64,000 bases of DNA from Tannerella forsythia (GCF_001006485.1 NZ_JUET01000119.1:1-64000), one strand, 5' to 3'; counted from the first letter of the stretch, positions 36,526-44,398 are shown. The notes: a model not told the origin generated them from the letters alone. Translations and numbers: made by a program.

Positions 36526-36562
36526 CAATGGGAGATACTCCGAACCGGAATATCTCCCATTG
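36526..36562. terminator. Strong hairpin after rteC relic
   Basis: A 16-bp stem (36526-36541 with 36547-36562, one mismatch) around GAACC, seven bases after the rteC-relic stop. A related hairpin with the loop sequence in opposite orientation is at 37765-37798. Confidence 0.75.
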
Positions 36563-36704
36563 TCTTATTCTTTGATAAACAGTTCCAATTTCTTGGCTAT
36601 ATCCTTGGATGCCGGAAGCAGTTCCTTGTATTCTTTGGGGAATTCGGAAAGGGTTTAGTGTTCGTTTTCTCTGCAATACATGGTAAAAACGCATCAAAAA
36701 TCCG

Positions 36705-36712
36705 TACTTTTG
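36705..36712 (+). promoter_or_regulatory. Candidate -7 box of the Abi gene
   Basis: TACTTTTG, 22 bases before the start codon at 36735, fits the TAnnTTTG consensus. Confidence 0.5.
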
Positions 36713-36734
36713 CTTCCGTTTGAAATACAAGAAT

Positions 36735-37578
36735 ATGGAAATTTATAACAAACCACCATTAACATATACTGAGCAGGTTGAACTGTTGAGGTCGAGAGGA
36801 ATGGTCATTTCCGATAAACAACGTACGGAAAGACATCTTTCCAATATCAATTACTACCGTCTCAGTGCCTATATGCTACCGTACAAGCAAAAGGAAAGCG
36901 GAAAGATACTTGATTCTTTTCGTGAAGGCGTTACTTGGGATATGGTGTATAATCTATATGTGTTTGACCGGAAATATTCACTCCTTCCAAGACCATTACT
37001 TTGCGTGACGGGAGGACAGTTATGATAGATGTATATGGTGATATTCAAAGCATATTAAGGAACAGTTACACAACAACAAGGCAGAGGTTTTCATTCAGCA
37101 TTACTGCAATAAATATAACAACCCCATAAATCCGCCATCTTGGATGAGCGTTGAGGTCATGTATTTCAATCACCTTTCGCGTATCTGTACTGGACTGAAA
37201 CTCCGTGCCGATATAAACGGCATTGCCTCCTATTTTTCCTTGCCGCCCAAGACGTTCTGTTCGTGGCTTCACACAATAAATTATGTACGTAACATATGTG
37301 CCCATCATGCAAGGCTTTGGAACAGGGATATGAACATCGTACCTAAAAAATTGGCTTTTTCCAAAAGCCTTGACTGGGTAAGTAGCCCAGACACGGTAAA
37401 AAGAAGCAAACTCTATTATTTTCTGTGTATGCTGAATTATATGTTACAAACAGCAAATCCCACCTCCACTTTCAAACATCGGCTAAAAGATTTATTGACA
37501 GAATATCAAGAAGTAGCATCCCTTAATGCAATGGGATTTCAGCCGGACTGGATGAATGAAAAAATGTGGAACTATTAA
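36735..37578 (+). pseudogene. Abi_2-family abortive infection gene, disrupted
   Basis: The N-terminal part (MEIYNKPPLTYTEQVELLRSRGMVI, then HLSNINYYRLSAYMLPYK and FDRK) matches Abi_2 (AbiD/AbiF-like) proteins, phage-exclusion factors. It stops at 37025. From about 37041 another frame resumes with KEQLHNNKAEVFIQHYCNKY, then MSVEVMYFNHLSRI and the hallmark NYVRNICAHHARLWNR to the normal C-terminus. The family segment between FDRK and the resumed part, about 50-60 residues including the usual ERIE-type helix, is missing, and stop codons intervene. Deletion plus frameshift makes a working protein unlikely. Confidence 0.8.
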
Positions 37579-37764
37579 AAATAATCGGCAAGAGTATTGT
37601 TTGTTGGATAAAAAGTCGTACCTTTATAGCGGTTTTCAGATTAGACAGTTCTATAACTAAAAGATAATAAGCCTCTCAGGCGCGTCGAAAGACAGCATAC
37701 TTGAGGGGCGTTCTTCATTTATAAGGGAACCGAAATGAAGAGAACACAAGATGCAGCAAATCAA

Positions 37765-37798
37765 AAGGGAGGTATTCCGGTTTCGGAGTATCTCCCTT
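37765..37798. terminator. Second copy of the GGGAG-type hairpin
   Basis: AAGGGAGGTATTCCG (37765-37779) pairs with CGGAGTATCTCCCTT (37784-37798), allowing G-U pairs. It is nearly the reverse complement of the hairpin at 36526-36562, so the two bracket the Abi relic. Confidence 0.65.
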
Positions 37799-37803
37799 GA
37801 TTT

Positions 37804-37832
37804 AGTTTCTGCAACTATTGGTTGCAGAAACT
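37804..37832. repeat. Perfect 12-bp inverted repeat
   Basis: AGTTTCTGCAAC (37804-37815) and GTTGCAGAAACT (37821-37832) around TATTG, immediately after another hairpin. There is no T-run, so a terminator role is not obvious. It may be part of a recombination or transfer site. Confidence 0.7.
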
Positions 37833-37863
37833 CTTCGAGTCTCGCAAAAAAAGATTAGAAAAA

Positions 37864-37882
37864 CTCCAACCCTTAGTTGGAG
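37864..37882. repeat. Short inverted repeat
   Basis: CTCCAA and TTGGAG around CCCTTAG. It is the third hairpin in a row within 120 bases. Confidence 0.5.
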
Positions 37883-38200
37883 AATTTGCCACCTCTTATC
37901 GAAAAGCCCTGATAACTCTATAGACAGCCCACAAGCAGGTGAAAGGAGCGGTAAAGACCCCGATGACGACAAAGAGGAGCCGTTTGAAGATATAGTAAAA
38001 TACCCACTGCCCGTTTATTCCGGCAATCATTTTATAGGGAATGAACTTTTCTGCTCGATGCGTTCGGAGAAGTTAGCGGTATCTTGGCACTCGATATCTG
38101 TCCCTGAAGCTGGTCGGCAGCCCCTCCGAGCCAAGCGTCCATGGTCTTAGACGTATTCGCCTGAAAACAAGCAAGGCCATCGTCCTATGTCCTTTTCGGC

Positions 38201-38794
38201 TTATTTCTGTTCGTGAACGGTAAACCCTTCCGGAATCGTAAACTTGTCGGCCGGTATCGTCTCGTTCTCTCTGATTTCTTTGGCTTCATCCGTGACGACT
38301 ACTTGTCCCTCGTTGACCGATTCGAATTTCAGCATGATCCCTTCCCATATCCAGACCGTCGCCTGGAACTTCGTGTCTCCCTGCGGAATGTCGAGCGTAT
38401 ATTTTTTACACAATTTACCGGCTATTTCTTCTTCGCCGCCTTCCCTGATGTTGTATTTCGTCCTGTCTTCCTGCGTCAGATTACGGTAGTTCTTCGGTTC
38501 GTCAGATGCAGGCATCCGGTAAGCTTTTTTCTCCTCCAAATCGATGGCTACGTTCGTCTTTCCTTCGACAATGGTACGCATGAGCTTATCCATATTCGTC
38601 ACTTTGATATGTAGCTCGGCCGCCTCCTTTTTTCCGTAATCGTCGAAATAAAGCGTATTCTGCATCTTTTGTCCCATGGTTGTCACTTCTTTTTTGATGA
38701 CAGCCGATTTGATGCCGTACTTCGTCATTTCCTGCGCGGAAAGCCGGATGCCTGACAACAAAAGCAGACCTGTAATAAACAGTCTCATTTTCAT
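38201..38794 (-). CDS. Secreted hypothetical protein, DUF4412-like
   Basis: A 197-residue periplasmic protein with a signal peptide (MKMRLFITGLLLLSGIRLSA). The remainder is beta-rich: KYGIKSAVIKKEVTTMGQKMQNTLYFDDYGKKEA, GKLCKKYTLDIPQGDTKFQATVWIWEGIMLKFES and a closing IPADKFTIPEGFTV. This pattern (track a property, compare with an applied metal or redox mark) resembles the DUF4412 family of exported proteins of unknown role. It lies 21 bases downstream of galE on the same strand. Confidence 0.75.
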   Translation of the reverse strand: MKMRLFITGLLLLSGIRLSAQEMTKYGIKSAVIKKEVTTMGQKMQNTLYFDDYGKKEAAELHIKVTNMDKLMRTIVEGKTNVAIDLEEKKAYRMPASDEPKNYRNLTQEDRTKYNIREGGEEEIAGKLCKKYTLDIPQGDTKFQATVWIWEGIMLKFESVNEGQVVVTDEAKEIRENETIPADKFTIPEGFTVHEQK

Positions 38795-38815
38795 ATCATT
38801 CGTTTTGCAATGAGG

Positions 38816-39850
38816 TTATAAACGGTTACATAATTTCTTTTGCCATTCCCATGCCGATTTAAGCGTATCGGCCAATGTCTCCCGAGCTGTCCAGCCCAGC
38901 GTTTCGTTGGCGTGTCTCGGGTCTGCCCATACTTTCTCGATGTCTCCTTCACGACGTCCGATAATCTTATGAGGTACCTTGACGCCTGTGGCCTCTTCGA
39001 ATGTGCGGATCAGTTGGAGTACGGAAACGCCGCGCCCTGTGCCGAGATTATATATTTCGAGCGGCTTGCTCGAGGCATTGTTCAACATCCGGTCAATGGC
39101 AATGACATGCGCCTTGGCCAAGTCTACCACGTTAATGTAGTCCCGTATGCAGGAGCCGTCCGGAGTGTCATAGTCGTTTCCGAAGACACACAGTTCTTTA
39201 CGTATACCTGCTGCGGTCTGTGTCAGGAAAGGAACGAGGTTTTGCGGAATGCCGATGGGTAACTCGCCGATTTCGGCCGAAGGATGTGCACCGATCGGGT
39301 TGAAATAACGCAGCAGGATGCTTTTAAACGGCGCTCCGGCATGAATCGTATCGCGTATGATCTCCTCGTTGATCTGTTTCGTATTGCCGTAAGGTGAGCA
39401 GGCCGGCTGAATAGGCGCCTCTTCAGTAACCGGCAGATGGCCGGCGTCCGGCTGTCCGTAAACGGTGCACGACGAAGAAAAAACAATCCCCTTAACACCA
39501 TGCTTGGGCATCAGTTCAAGCAAGTTAATCAGTGAAACAAGGTTGTTGCGATAATATTTCAACGGTTCCTGTACGGACTCGCCTACCGCCTTGCTGGCTG
39601 CAAAGTGAATGATCCCCTCAATACCCGAATGATCGGTCATCACCCGGTCTAATGCTTCCTTATCGTTACAGTCAACCGCCTCGAAAGCAGGTCGCCTCCC
39701 CGTAATCTTTTCAATACCGTCGAGCACACCGATCTCCGAATTGGATAAATTATCGATGCTGATCACCTCATAGCCTGCGTTTTGAAGCTCTACCGTCGTA
39801 TGCGAACCGATGTATCCGGTTCCGCCTGTCACTAATATTTTTTTCGTCAT
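38816..39850 (-). CDS. galE: UDP-glucose 4-epimerase
   Basis: Interconverts UDP-glucose and UDP-galactose. The 344-residue short-chain dehydrogenase fold has the NAD loop GGTGYIGSH near residue 8, FSSSCTVYG and the catalytic Tyr-x-x-x-Lys in SPYGNTKQINEE. The C-terminal GRREGDIEKVWADPRHANETLGWTA is typical of GalE. The open frame reaches 39928, but family N-terminus MTKKILVTGG places the start at 39850. Predicted promoter box lies 24 bases upstream. It could feed galactose released by the GH2 enzyme at 51 kb into glycolysis. Confidence 0.95.
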   Translation of the reverse strand: MTKKILVTGGTGYIGSHTTVELQNAGYEVISIDNLSNSEIGVLDGIEKITGRRPAFEAVDCNDKEALDRVMTDHSGIEGIIHFAASKAVGESVQEPLKYYRNNLVSLINLLELMPKHGVKGIVFSSSCTVYGQPDAGHLPVTEEAPIQPACSPYGNTKQINEEIIRDTIHAGAPFKSILLRYFNPIGAHPSAEIGELPIGIPQNLVPFLTQTAAGIRKELCVFGNDYDTPDGSCIRDYINVVDLAKAHVIAIDRMLNNASSKPLEIYNLGTGRGVSVLQLIRTFEEATGVKVPHKIIGRREGDIEKVWADPRHANETLGWTARETLADTLKSAWEWQKKLCNRL

Positions 39851-39873
39851 AAAAGAGTTGAGTTTTTTATCGC

Positions 39874-39881
39874 CAAAGGTA
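39874..39881 (-). promoter_or_regulatory. Candidate galE -7 box
   Basis: TACCTTTG on the minus strand, 24 bases upstream of the galE start codon. It also supports choosing 39850 over the longer frame, whose start would lie upstream of this box. Confidence 0.55.
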
Positions 39882-39930
39882 GGTAATTTATTTCGTTCCG
39901 TAATGTTGTTCTTTTGAAGAGAGCTCATAG

Positions 39931-39966
39931 AAAAAGAAAATCACAACAAAGCGGACTTTGCTGTGA
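39931..39966 (-). terminator. Terminator of the rpmB-rpmG-DUF4295 operon
   Basis: On the minus strand an 11-bp stem (39966-39956 with 39951-39941, one G-U) with a four-base loop is followed by TTTTCTTTTT. It lies between the DUF4295 stop and the galE promoter. Confidence 0.82.
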
Positions 39967-40022
39967 CTTATACCCATTGTATGGGTTGTCCAATAAATCT
40001 TACAGTGATTATTGAAGTGTCG

Positions 40023-40178
40023 TTACTTCTTGAAATAATCTTTTACCGAGTCGTTGGGAATCATTTCTTCTTGGAAGATATATGCACCCGTTTTGGGCGA
40101 TTTTACCATCTTAATCACTTTGGAATAAGTACGTCCGCCTTCTCCCGACTTAAAGGTTGCCACCGTTTTTTTTGCCAT
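40023..40178 (-). CDS. DUF4295 family small protein
   Basis: A 51-residue basic protein, MAKKTVATFKSGEG at the start and MIPNDSVKDYFKK at the end. It is a conserved Bacteroidetes companion of the ribosomal protein L33 gene and is probably ribosome-associated; the exact role is not known. It lies 25 bases downstream of rpmG in the same operon and has a clear terminator behind it. Confidence 0.9.
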   Translation of the reverse strand: MAKKTVATFKSGEGGRTYSKVIKMVKSPKTGAYIFQEEMIPNDSVKDYFKK

Positions 40179-40203
40179 GGTTCAAATCTCCTATAAAAAA
40201 TTA

Positions 40204-40392
40204 TTACTTAATTTCCTTATGTAAGGTCATCTTCTTTAAAATCGGGTTATATTTTTTCAACTCCAACCGTTGCGTCGTATTTTTACGGTTCTTTGTTGTG
40301 ATATAACGCGACATTCCGGGAAGACCGCTTTCCTTATGTTCCGTACATTCGAGAATGACCTGCACTCTGTTTCCTTTTACTTTTTTTGCCAT
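40204..40392 (-). CDS. rpmG: 50S ribosomal protein L33
   Basis: A 62-residue basic ribosomal protein ([32 protein letters not shown]). It has a single cysteine rather than the four zinc-binding ones, so it is a zinc-independent (C-) form. It lies 24 bases after rpmB. Confidence 0.96.
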   Translation of the reverse strand: MAKKVKGNRVQVILECTEHKESGLPGMSRYITTKNRKNTTQRLELKKYNPILKKMTLHKEIK

Positions 40393-40416
40393 TGTTTGTT
40401 TCCTCCTCTATCTACG

Positions 40417-40656
40417 TTATGCACCTAAATATCCCTTATCGGCAGCTTTCTTGATGGCCGCATCCAAACCGATCTTGTTGATCAGACGCAAGCCGGCAGC
40501 CGATATGCTCAAACGAATCCAGCAATCTTGCTCTACCCAATAGAACTTCTTGGTAAACAAATTCACATTAAACTTACGCTTCGTCCGTACATTCGAATGT
40601 GCGACATTGTTCCCCGACATCGCTTTCTTTCCGGTAATTTGACAAATCTTAGACAT
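40417..40656 (-). CDS. rpmB: 50S ribosomal protein L28
   Basis: A 79-residue ribosomal protein beginning [22 protein letters not shown] and containing [15 protein letters not shown] and [13 protein letters not shown], as in L28. It is the first gene of the rpmB-rpmG-DUF4295 operon. A cluster of tRNA genes on the same strand lies about 120 bases upstream. Confidence 0.97.
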   Translation of the reverse strand: MSKICQITGKKAMSGNNVAHSNVRTKRKFNVNLFTKKFYWVEQDCWIRLSISAAGLRLINKIGLDAAIKKAADKGYLGA

Positions 40657-40774
40657 TGCTTTATTACTTTATTTTTTTTCTTCTTGTTTTTATCCACAAA
40701 AGACGCCAAAAGCGACCTCCTCCTCTTATCCCCTCGGTAAGGGAGGAAAAAACGCTACGCGTCTTCTTCTTACG

Positions 40775-40858
40775 TACGCAGGATGAGATTTGAACTCACA
40801 CACCGTTGCCGGCACTACCCCCTCAAAGTAGCGTGTCTACCAATTCCACCACCTGCGC
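40775..40858 (-). tRNA. tRNA-Leu (anticodon GAG)
   Basis: An 84-base class II tRNA: acceptor GCGCAGG/CCTGCGT, anticodon stem CTACT/GGTAG with loop TTGAGGG (anticodon GAG) and a long variable arm. The discriminator is A and CCA is not encoded. It is the last of three tRNA genes on this strand. Confidence 0.95.
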
Positions 40859-40870
40859 ATATTGAAGGGG

Positions 40871-40952
40871 TGCCCAGAACAGGACTCGAACCTGCATGCC
40901 TCTCGACACACGCACCTGAAACGTGCGCGTCTACCAATTCCGCCACCTGGGC
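40871..40952 (-). tRNA. tRNA-Leu (anticodon CAG)
   Basis: An 82-base class II tRNA: acceptor GCCCAGG/TCTGGGC, anticodon stem CACGT/GCGTG with loop TTCAGGT (anticodon CAG). It is 12 bases upstream of tRNA-Leu(GAG). Confidence 0.95.
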
Positions 40953-41074
40953 TTACTTCAATTTTTTTTTCAAGGCGATCGCTTCTCGCTCTTCGTACAT
41001 CCTTTGTCAAGGAGAGTCCCCGTATCCCGGCTTTGCAGCAACAAAAAAAGAGGAGAAGCCTCCTTTACATCGTG

Positions 41075-41147
41075 AGCGGAAGACGGAACTCGAATCCGCG
41101 ACCCCAACCTTGGCAAGGTTGTGCTCTACCAACTGAGCTACTTCCGC
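41075..41147 (-). tRNA. tRNA-Gly (anticodon GCC), second locus
   Basis: A complete 73-base tRNA-Gly. It differs from the copy at 9701 only in the T stem, where G-C is replaced by a matching A-T pair (GCGGA/TCCGT instead of GCGGG/CCCGT). The compensating change suggests both genes are functional. It is preceded in its transcript by two truncated copies. Confidence 0.97.
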
Positions 41148-41223
41148 ACTATTTTCTTTACGCATTTGCAGTCTGCCGATGTCGCTTTTCCCTTGCCAAG
41201 GTTGGAACCTTTTATCTTTCCGG

Positions 41224-41259
41224 GGCAAGGTGGTGCTCTACCAACTGAGCTACTTCCGC
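41224..41259 (-). repeat. Truncated tRNA-Gly copy (positions 1-36), locus 2, proximal
   Basis: 36 bases equal to the start of tRNA-Gly(GCC) except A28 to C, ending exactly after the anticodon. It starts 112 bases upstream of the intact gene on the minus strand. The spacer between them carries AAAGATAAAAGGTTCC and AACCTTGGCAAGG. Confidence 0.9.
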
Positions 41260-41333
41260 ACTATTTTCTTTACGCATTTGCAGTCTGCCGATGTCGCTTT
41301 TCCCTTGCCAAGGTTGGAACCTTTTATCTTTTG

Positions 41334-41369
41334 GGCAAGGTGGTGCTCTACCAACTGAGCTACTTCCGC
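41334..41369 (-). repeat. Truncated tRNA-Gly copy (positions 1-36), locus 2, distal
   Basis: Another exact-length 36-base half with the same A28 to C change, 110 bases before the proximal one. The two repeat units share an almost identical spacer, so they arose by tandem duplication after that substitution. Confidence 0.9.
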
Positions 41370-41405
41370 ACTATTCTCGCTACGTATTTTTATGATTAGC
41401 GGGTG

Positions 41406-41435
41406 CAAAGATATGGTCTTTTTTTTATATTGCAA
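41406..41435 (-). promoter_or_regulatory. Promoter of tRNA locus 2
   Basis: On the minus strand TTG (41435-41433), 19 bases, then TATCTTTG (41413-41406). Transcription should begin just before the distal truncated copy, as in locus 1. Confidence 0.72.
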
Positions 41436-41513
41436 GCATTCTGCCACTATTTTTTTTGAAATGCTTGTTGGAATAATGGCAAAATGCCGCTTATCAGACG
41501 TTTTTGCAGCCGA

Positions 41514-42293
41514 TTATTTTTTCAAACCAGTTGCTTCCAACCACACATCAGCCATCAGTTGACGCCCCGGCAGGTCGGGATGTACGCCATCTACAGACCA
41601 GTATCGGGCAGGAGCCAGCTTCATCGCCGCATCAAAAGCTGACTGATAAGGCACAAAGACTGCTCCGAATTCATTCGCCAACTTTTTTAGCGACTTTCGA
41701 TATGCATCGAACATCGGGAACCACTTCGGTTCGTCGATGGCCGAGCCACCGCGAAGAGCAAAAGGTTCGCCCAAAACAAGCTGGATATGAGGAAGCTTCT
41801 CCTTCGTATAATTCAACAGATCGCGAAGATCATTTTCATACGTTTCTGCCGTTCCCTTGTATCCACTCGAAAGCGTATGCCAGAAATCGTTCACACCAAT
41901 CAAAATACTCAGGATATCGGGCATAAACGTCAAGGTATCGACTTCCCAACGGTTGCGCAACTGATAGACCTTATTCCCGCTGATACCACGATTGTAAATT
42001 TTGAGTTGCCTGTCGGCATATGTCTTGAGCAGTTGTGTTGCTGCCAATAATGCATAGCCGGGCCCCATCATATCGAACGTGTTACAATCGACGGCCTCCC
42101 GATTTCGTCCGCAGTCGGTGATTGAATCGCCTTGAAAAAGGATCACGGCATTGTTTTTGACCGTAATTTTGGGAGCTGAAACGCTGTGTTGTTCGTTAAC
42201 TACTGCTTTGGCCAATTCAGGGAGGGATAACATACCTAATCCGGCCAATGTTGTGTTTCTCAAAAAATCTCGTCTTGTCTTCATCGTATTCAT
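41514..42293 (-). CDS. SGNH/GDSL-family hydrolase (exported)
   Basis: A 259-residue esterase-type protein. The N-terminus carries a twin-arginine-like export signal (KTRRDFLRNTTLAGLGMLSLP). The catalytic serine block is LFQGDSITDCGRN (Gly-Asp-Ser), the second block is ILIGVNDFW (Gly-x-Asn-Asp) and the last is DGVHPDLPGRQLMA (Asp-x-x-His), completing the SGNH set. In Bacteroidetes such enzymes often remove acetyl groups from polysaccharides, but the substrate cannot be read from the sequence. Confidence 0.9.
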   Translation of the reverse strand: MNTMKTRRDFLRNTTLAGLGMLSLPELAKAVVNEQHSVSAPKITVKNNAVILFQGDSITDCGRNREAVDCNTFDMMGPGYALLAATQLLKTYADRQLKIYNRGISGNKVYQLRNRWEVDTLTFMPDILSILIGVNDFWHTLSSGYKGTAETYENDLRDLLNYTKEKLPHIQLVLGEPFALRGGSAIDEPKWFPMFDAYRKSLKKLANEFGAVFVPYQSAFDAAMKLAPARYWSVDGVHPDLPGRQLMADVWLEATGLKK

Positions 42294-42331
42294 TATTTAT
42301 TTTTTTGTTCGTTATATTTATTCGTAGTTTT

Positions 42332-42380
42332 CACTTTTCACTCTTCACTTTTCACTCTTCACTTTTCACTCTTCACTTTT
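42332..42380. repeat. Tandem repeat of a 14-base CACTTTTCACTCTT unit
   Basis: About three and a half copies in the gap between the SGNH hydrolase and proX-like genes. It is a simple-sequence tract with no coding value and possibly variable in length between strains. Confidence 0.8.
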
Positions 42381-42887
42381 TTATAGATCATACAAATCGA
42401 TCCATTCGTATGTATTCTGCACATGATCCATAAAACGCATGAAATCGCTGTTCGAGAGGATGAGCGAAGCCGTATTGATGCACGGATGAAAACTCAATCG
42501 CGAAGCTTTCTGCAAGTTACGGTCAAGAAAAACATGTACATGGTGCGTTTCGTCGTGAATCAGTCCGAAAGGTGTTACCGAACCGGGGGTAACGCCAAGA
42601 AACTTCACCATTCGCTTCTCGGAAGCAAAGGTAAGTTTTCCCTGTCCAAGTCGTTTTTCTATGGCATGTATATCCATCGCACAATCACAATCGAGAATGA
42701 CCAAATAATGGCAGTTTCCCTTATGATTGCGGAAAAACAAGTTTTTGCAGTGCTTCGCATCGTGCCCGGCCCAATATTGTTTGGCGATCTCGATCGTCGG
42801 GGCAGGCGGATGTTCAAGGTATTCGAACTTGATACCGAGTTGCTCCAGCAATGCGTAAAGACGCGGGTCTCCGTTCATCGTTTGCAA
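42381..42887 (-). CDS. ProX/YbaK-type prolyl-tRNA editing domain protein
   Basis: A 168-residue stand-alone editing domain related to the insertion domain of prolyl-tRNA synthetase; such proteins deacylate mischarged tRNA (for example Ala-tRNA-Pro). Motifs: FEYLEHPPAPTIEIA, HCKNLFFRNHKGNCHYLVILDC, KLTFASEKRMVKFLGVTPGSVTPFGLI and VHVFLDRNL. A second in-frame ATG three codons in may be the start. It ends before the simple repeat at 42332-42380 and lies 10 bases downstream of the purine phosphorylase gene. Confidence 0.9.
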   Translation of the reverse strand: MQTMNGDPRLYALLEQLGIKFEYLEHPPAPTIEIAKQYWAGHDAKHCKNLFFRNHKGNCHYLVILDCDCAMDIHAIEKRLGQGKLTFASEKRMVKFLGVTPGSVTPFGLIHDETHHVHVFLDRNLQKASRLSFHPCINTASLILSNSDFMRFMDHVQNTYEWIDLYDL

Positions 42888-42897
42888 GAGAGGTACA

Positions 42898-43710
42898 TCA
42901 GATTCGTTTGATCAACTCGGAGAAGAGCCGCGTCATGACATCTGTGGCGCGGTTGGCCGCTTTGACTACTTCGTCACCGTCGTTCTCAAAATCATCTGCA
43001 AAATGGTATCCTTCGTTCGTGATGACCGACATGCCAAAGACACGCAGTCCTGCATGACGGGCAACGATCACTTCCGGAACCGTACTCATGCCGATAGCAT
43101 CGCCGCCTGCTTTGCCATAAAACGCATATTCGGCCGGTGTCTCATACGAAGGACCGGTAAGGCCGACATACACGCCCTTTTTGAGTGGAATATGATGTTC
43201 TTCGGCAATCGCCTCGACGTGCTTGATAAGCTCACGGTCGTAGGCGCGGGTCATATCCGGGAAGCGGGTCCCGAAGGTCTCATTGTTCGGACCGATCAAC
43301 GGGTTCGGCAGCATATTGATATGGTCGCGGATGATCATCAGATCGCCTACATGAAACGTCTGATTGATGCCTCCCGCCGCATTCGAAACGAGCAGATTCT
43401 TCACACCGAGCAACTTCATCACACGCACGGGAAAAGTGACTTGTTGCATCGTGTATCCTTCGTAATAATGGAAACGTCCCTGCATGGCCATCACCGGCCG
43501 CCCCCCCAGCATCCCGAAGATTAAACAACCCTTGTGCCCCATGGCTGTAGAGTTCATGAAATGAGGAATCTCAGCATATGGGATAACCGTCGCTTCTTCA
43601 ATTCTGTCGGCCAGCGCTCCCAGCCCGCTACCGAGAATAATCGCTGTCTCCGGCTCTCCTTTGATCTTTGGAGCCAGATAATCCGCAGCTTCCTGATACG
43701 TTGTTTTCAT
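42898..43710 (-). CDS. punA: Purine nucleoside phosphorylase (trimeric type I)
   Basis: Cleaves inosine and guanosine with phosphate for purine salvage. The 270-residue protein has [16 protein letters not shown], a phosphate-binding block ([12 protein letters not shown]), [48 protein letters not shown] and [10 protein letters not shown], as in PNP-I. A promoter with TTG and TACTTTTG lies just upstream on the minus strand. Confidence 0.95.
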   Translation of the reverse strand: MKTTYQEAADYLAPKIKGEPETAIILGSGLGALADRIEEATVIPYAEIPHFMNSTAMGHKGCLIFGMLGGRPVMAMQGRFHYYEGYTMQQVTFPVRVMKLLGVKNLLVSNAAGGINQTFHVGDLMIIRDHINMLPNPLIGPNNETFGTRFPDMTRAYDRELIKHVEAIAEEHHIPLKKGVYVGLTGPSYETPAEYAFYGKAGGDAIGMSTVPEVIVARHAGLRVFGMSVITNEGYHFADDFENDGDEVVKAANRATDVMTRLFSELIKRI

Positions 43711-43738
43711 CTAATTCGAAATTCGTTTGTTCACTCCG

Positions 43739-43769
43739 CAAAAGTAATAAAATTCATCTTTATCCGCAA
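43739..43769 (-). promoter_or_regulatory. Promoter of the purine phosphorylase gene
   Basis: On the minus strand TTG (43769-43767), 20 bases, TACTTTTG (43746-43739), 28 bases before the start codon. It fits the Bacteroidetes consensus. Confidence 0.62.
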
Positions 43770-43905
43770 TGAAATCTTTTCTGTCTCTAAATTTTTATCA
43801 GAACAAAAGAATCTATTTCGTATTATTTTTTGCACTATTATGTTATTGTAGTTTTTGTGAATAAAAACACAACAATTTTAAACAATAAACATTAAAGACG
43901 TTACT

Positions 43906-43937
43906 TTTGCCGGTTTTCATTTCTTTTTGTACTTTTG
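43906..43937 (+). promoter_or_regulatory. Promoter of tRNA-Pro
   Basis: TTTG (43906-43909), 20 bases, TACTTTTG (43930-43937), with the tRNA beginning 35 bases later. One of the best promoter matches in the window. Confidence 0.78.
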
Positions 43938-43972
43938 CAGCCGCAATAAATAATGGATTGTTGTATTGATTT

Positions 43973-44050
43973 CGGGGTGTAGCGCAGTCCGGTTAGCGCA
44001 CCTGCTTTGGGAGCAGGGGGTCGTGGGTTCGAATCCCGCTACCCCGACCA
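43973..44050 (+). tRNA. tRNA-Pro (anticodon UGG), CCA encoded
   Basis: A 75-base cloverleaf (acceptor CGGGGTG/TACCCCG, anticodon stem CCTGC/GCAGG, loop TTTGGGA with anticodon TGG, T arm GTGGG/CCCGC) followed by discriminator A and an encoded CCA at 44048-44050. The other four tRNA genes here lack encoded CCA. Confidence 0.97.
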
Positions 44051-44057
44051 TCAGGAG

Positions 44058-44102
44058 AAGCCTTTAAAAGTCATAATAGTAGAGACTTTTGAGGCTTTTT
44101 TT
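44058..44102 (+). terminator. Terminator after tRNA-Pro
   Basis: AAGCCTTTAAAAGTC (44058-44072) pairs, with one bulge, with GACTTTTGAGGCTT (44084-44097) and is followed by seven T. It closes the tRNA-Pro transcript. Confidence 0.82.
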
Positions 44103-44336
44103 ATGCTCAAAAACGAATGAATCCTTTTGTCAATACACTTGCTTTTTGGGTAATAACGTGTATTTTTCGTAGCCTTGATATTGAGCAAAAATTGAGCAAA
44201 TGCATATCCGAGTAACAAGAGCCCAAAAAGCCTCGGCACTTTCAATCCCACCGTATTAAACTAAAGATATGGCAGCCATCGCTATTCTTGACACGGATAA
44301 ACCGAACATACCGGTTTCGAACATAAAAAGCAGATA
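44103..44336. other. Intergenic gap between tRNA-Pro and the SusR-like gene
   Basis: No gene is seen. A 10-base direct repeat, ATTGAGCAAA, occurs at 44180-44189 and 44191-44200. The rest is AT-rich, leading to the promoter of the regulator. Confidence 0.5.
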
Positions 44337-44366
44337 TTGAGATATCAAAAAAACACAATATCTTTG
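44337..44366 (+). promoter_or_regulatory. Promoter of the SusR-like regulator gene
   Basis: TTG (44337-44339), 19 bases, TATCTTTG (44359-44366). The start codon at 44399 lies 32 bases downstream. Confidence 0.65.
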
Positions 44367-44398
44367 CAATCGTAATACATAAGCACCCGCCGGGGAGT

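Larger units (their letters stand above)
37579..38200. other. Hairpin-rich gap, probable mobile-element scar
   Basis: More than 600 bases without an intact gene. It holds a degenerate inverted repeat near 37668-37708 (GCCTCTCAGG against CTTGAGGGGC) and three good hairpins between 37765 and 37882. Open frames with charged sequence (37818-38150, including GERSGKDPDDDKEEPFEDIV) are not assignable and may be the tail of a lost conjugation or mobilisation gene. Confidence 0.55.

Noticed and set aside
40023-41370. Ribosomal RNA operon near the tRNA cluster
   Set aside because: Only tRNA and ribosomal-protein genes are found; no 16S, 23S or 5S sequence is recognisable.
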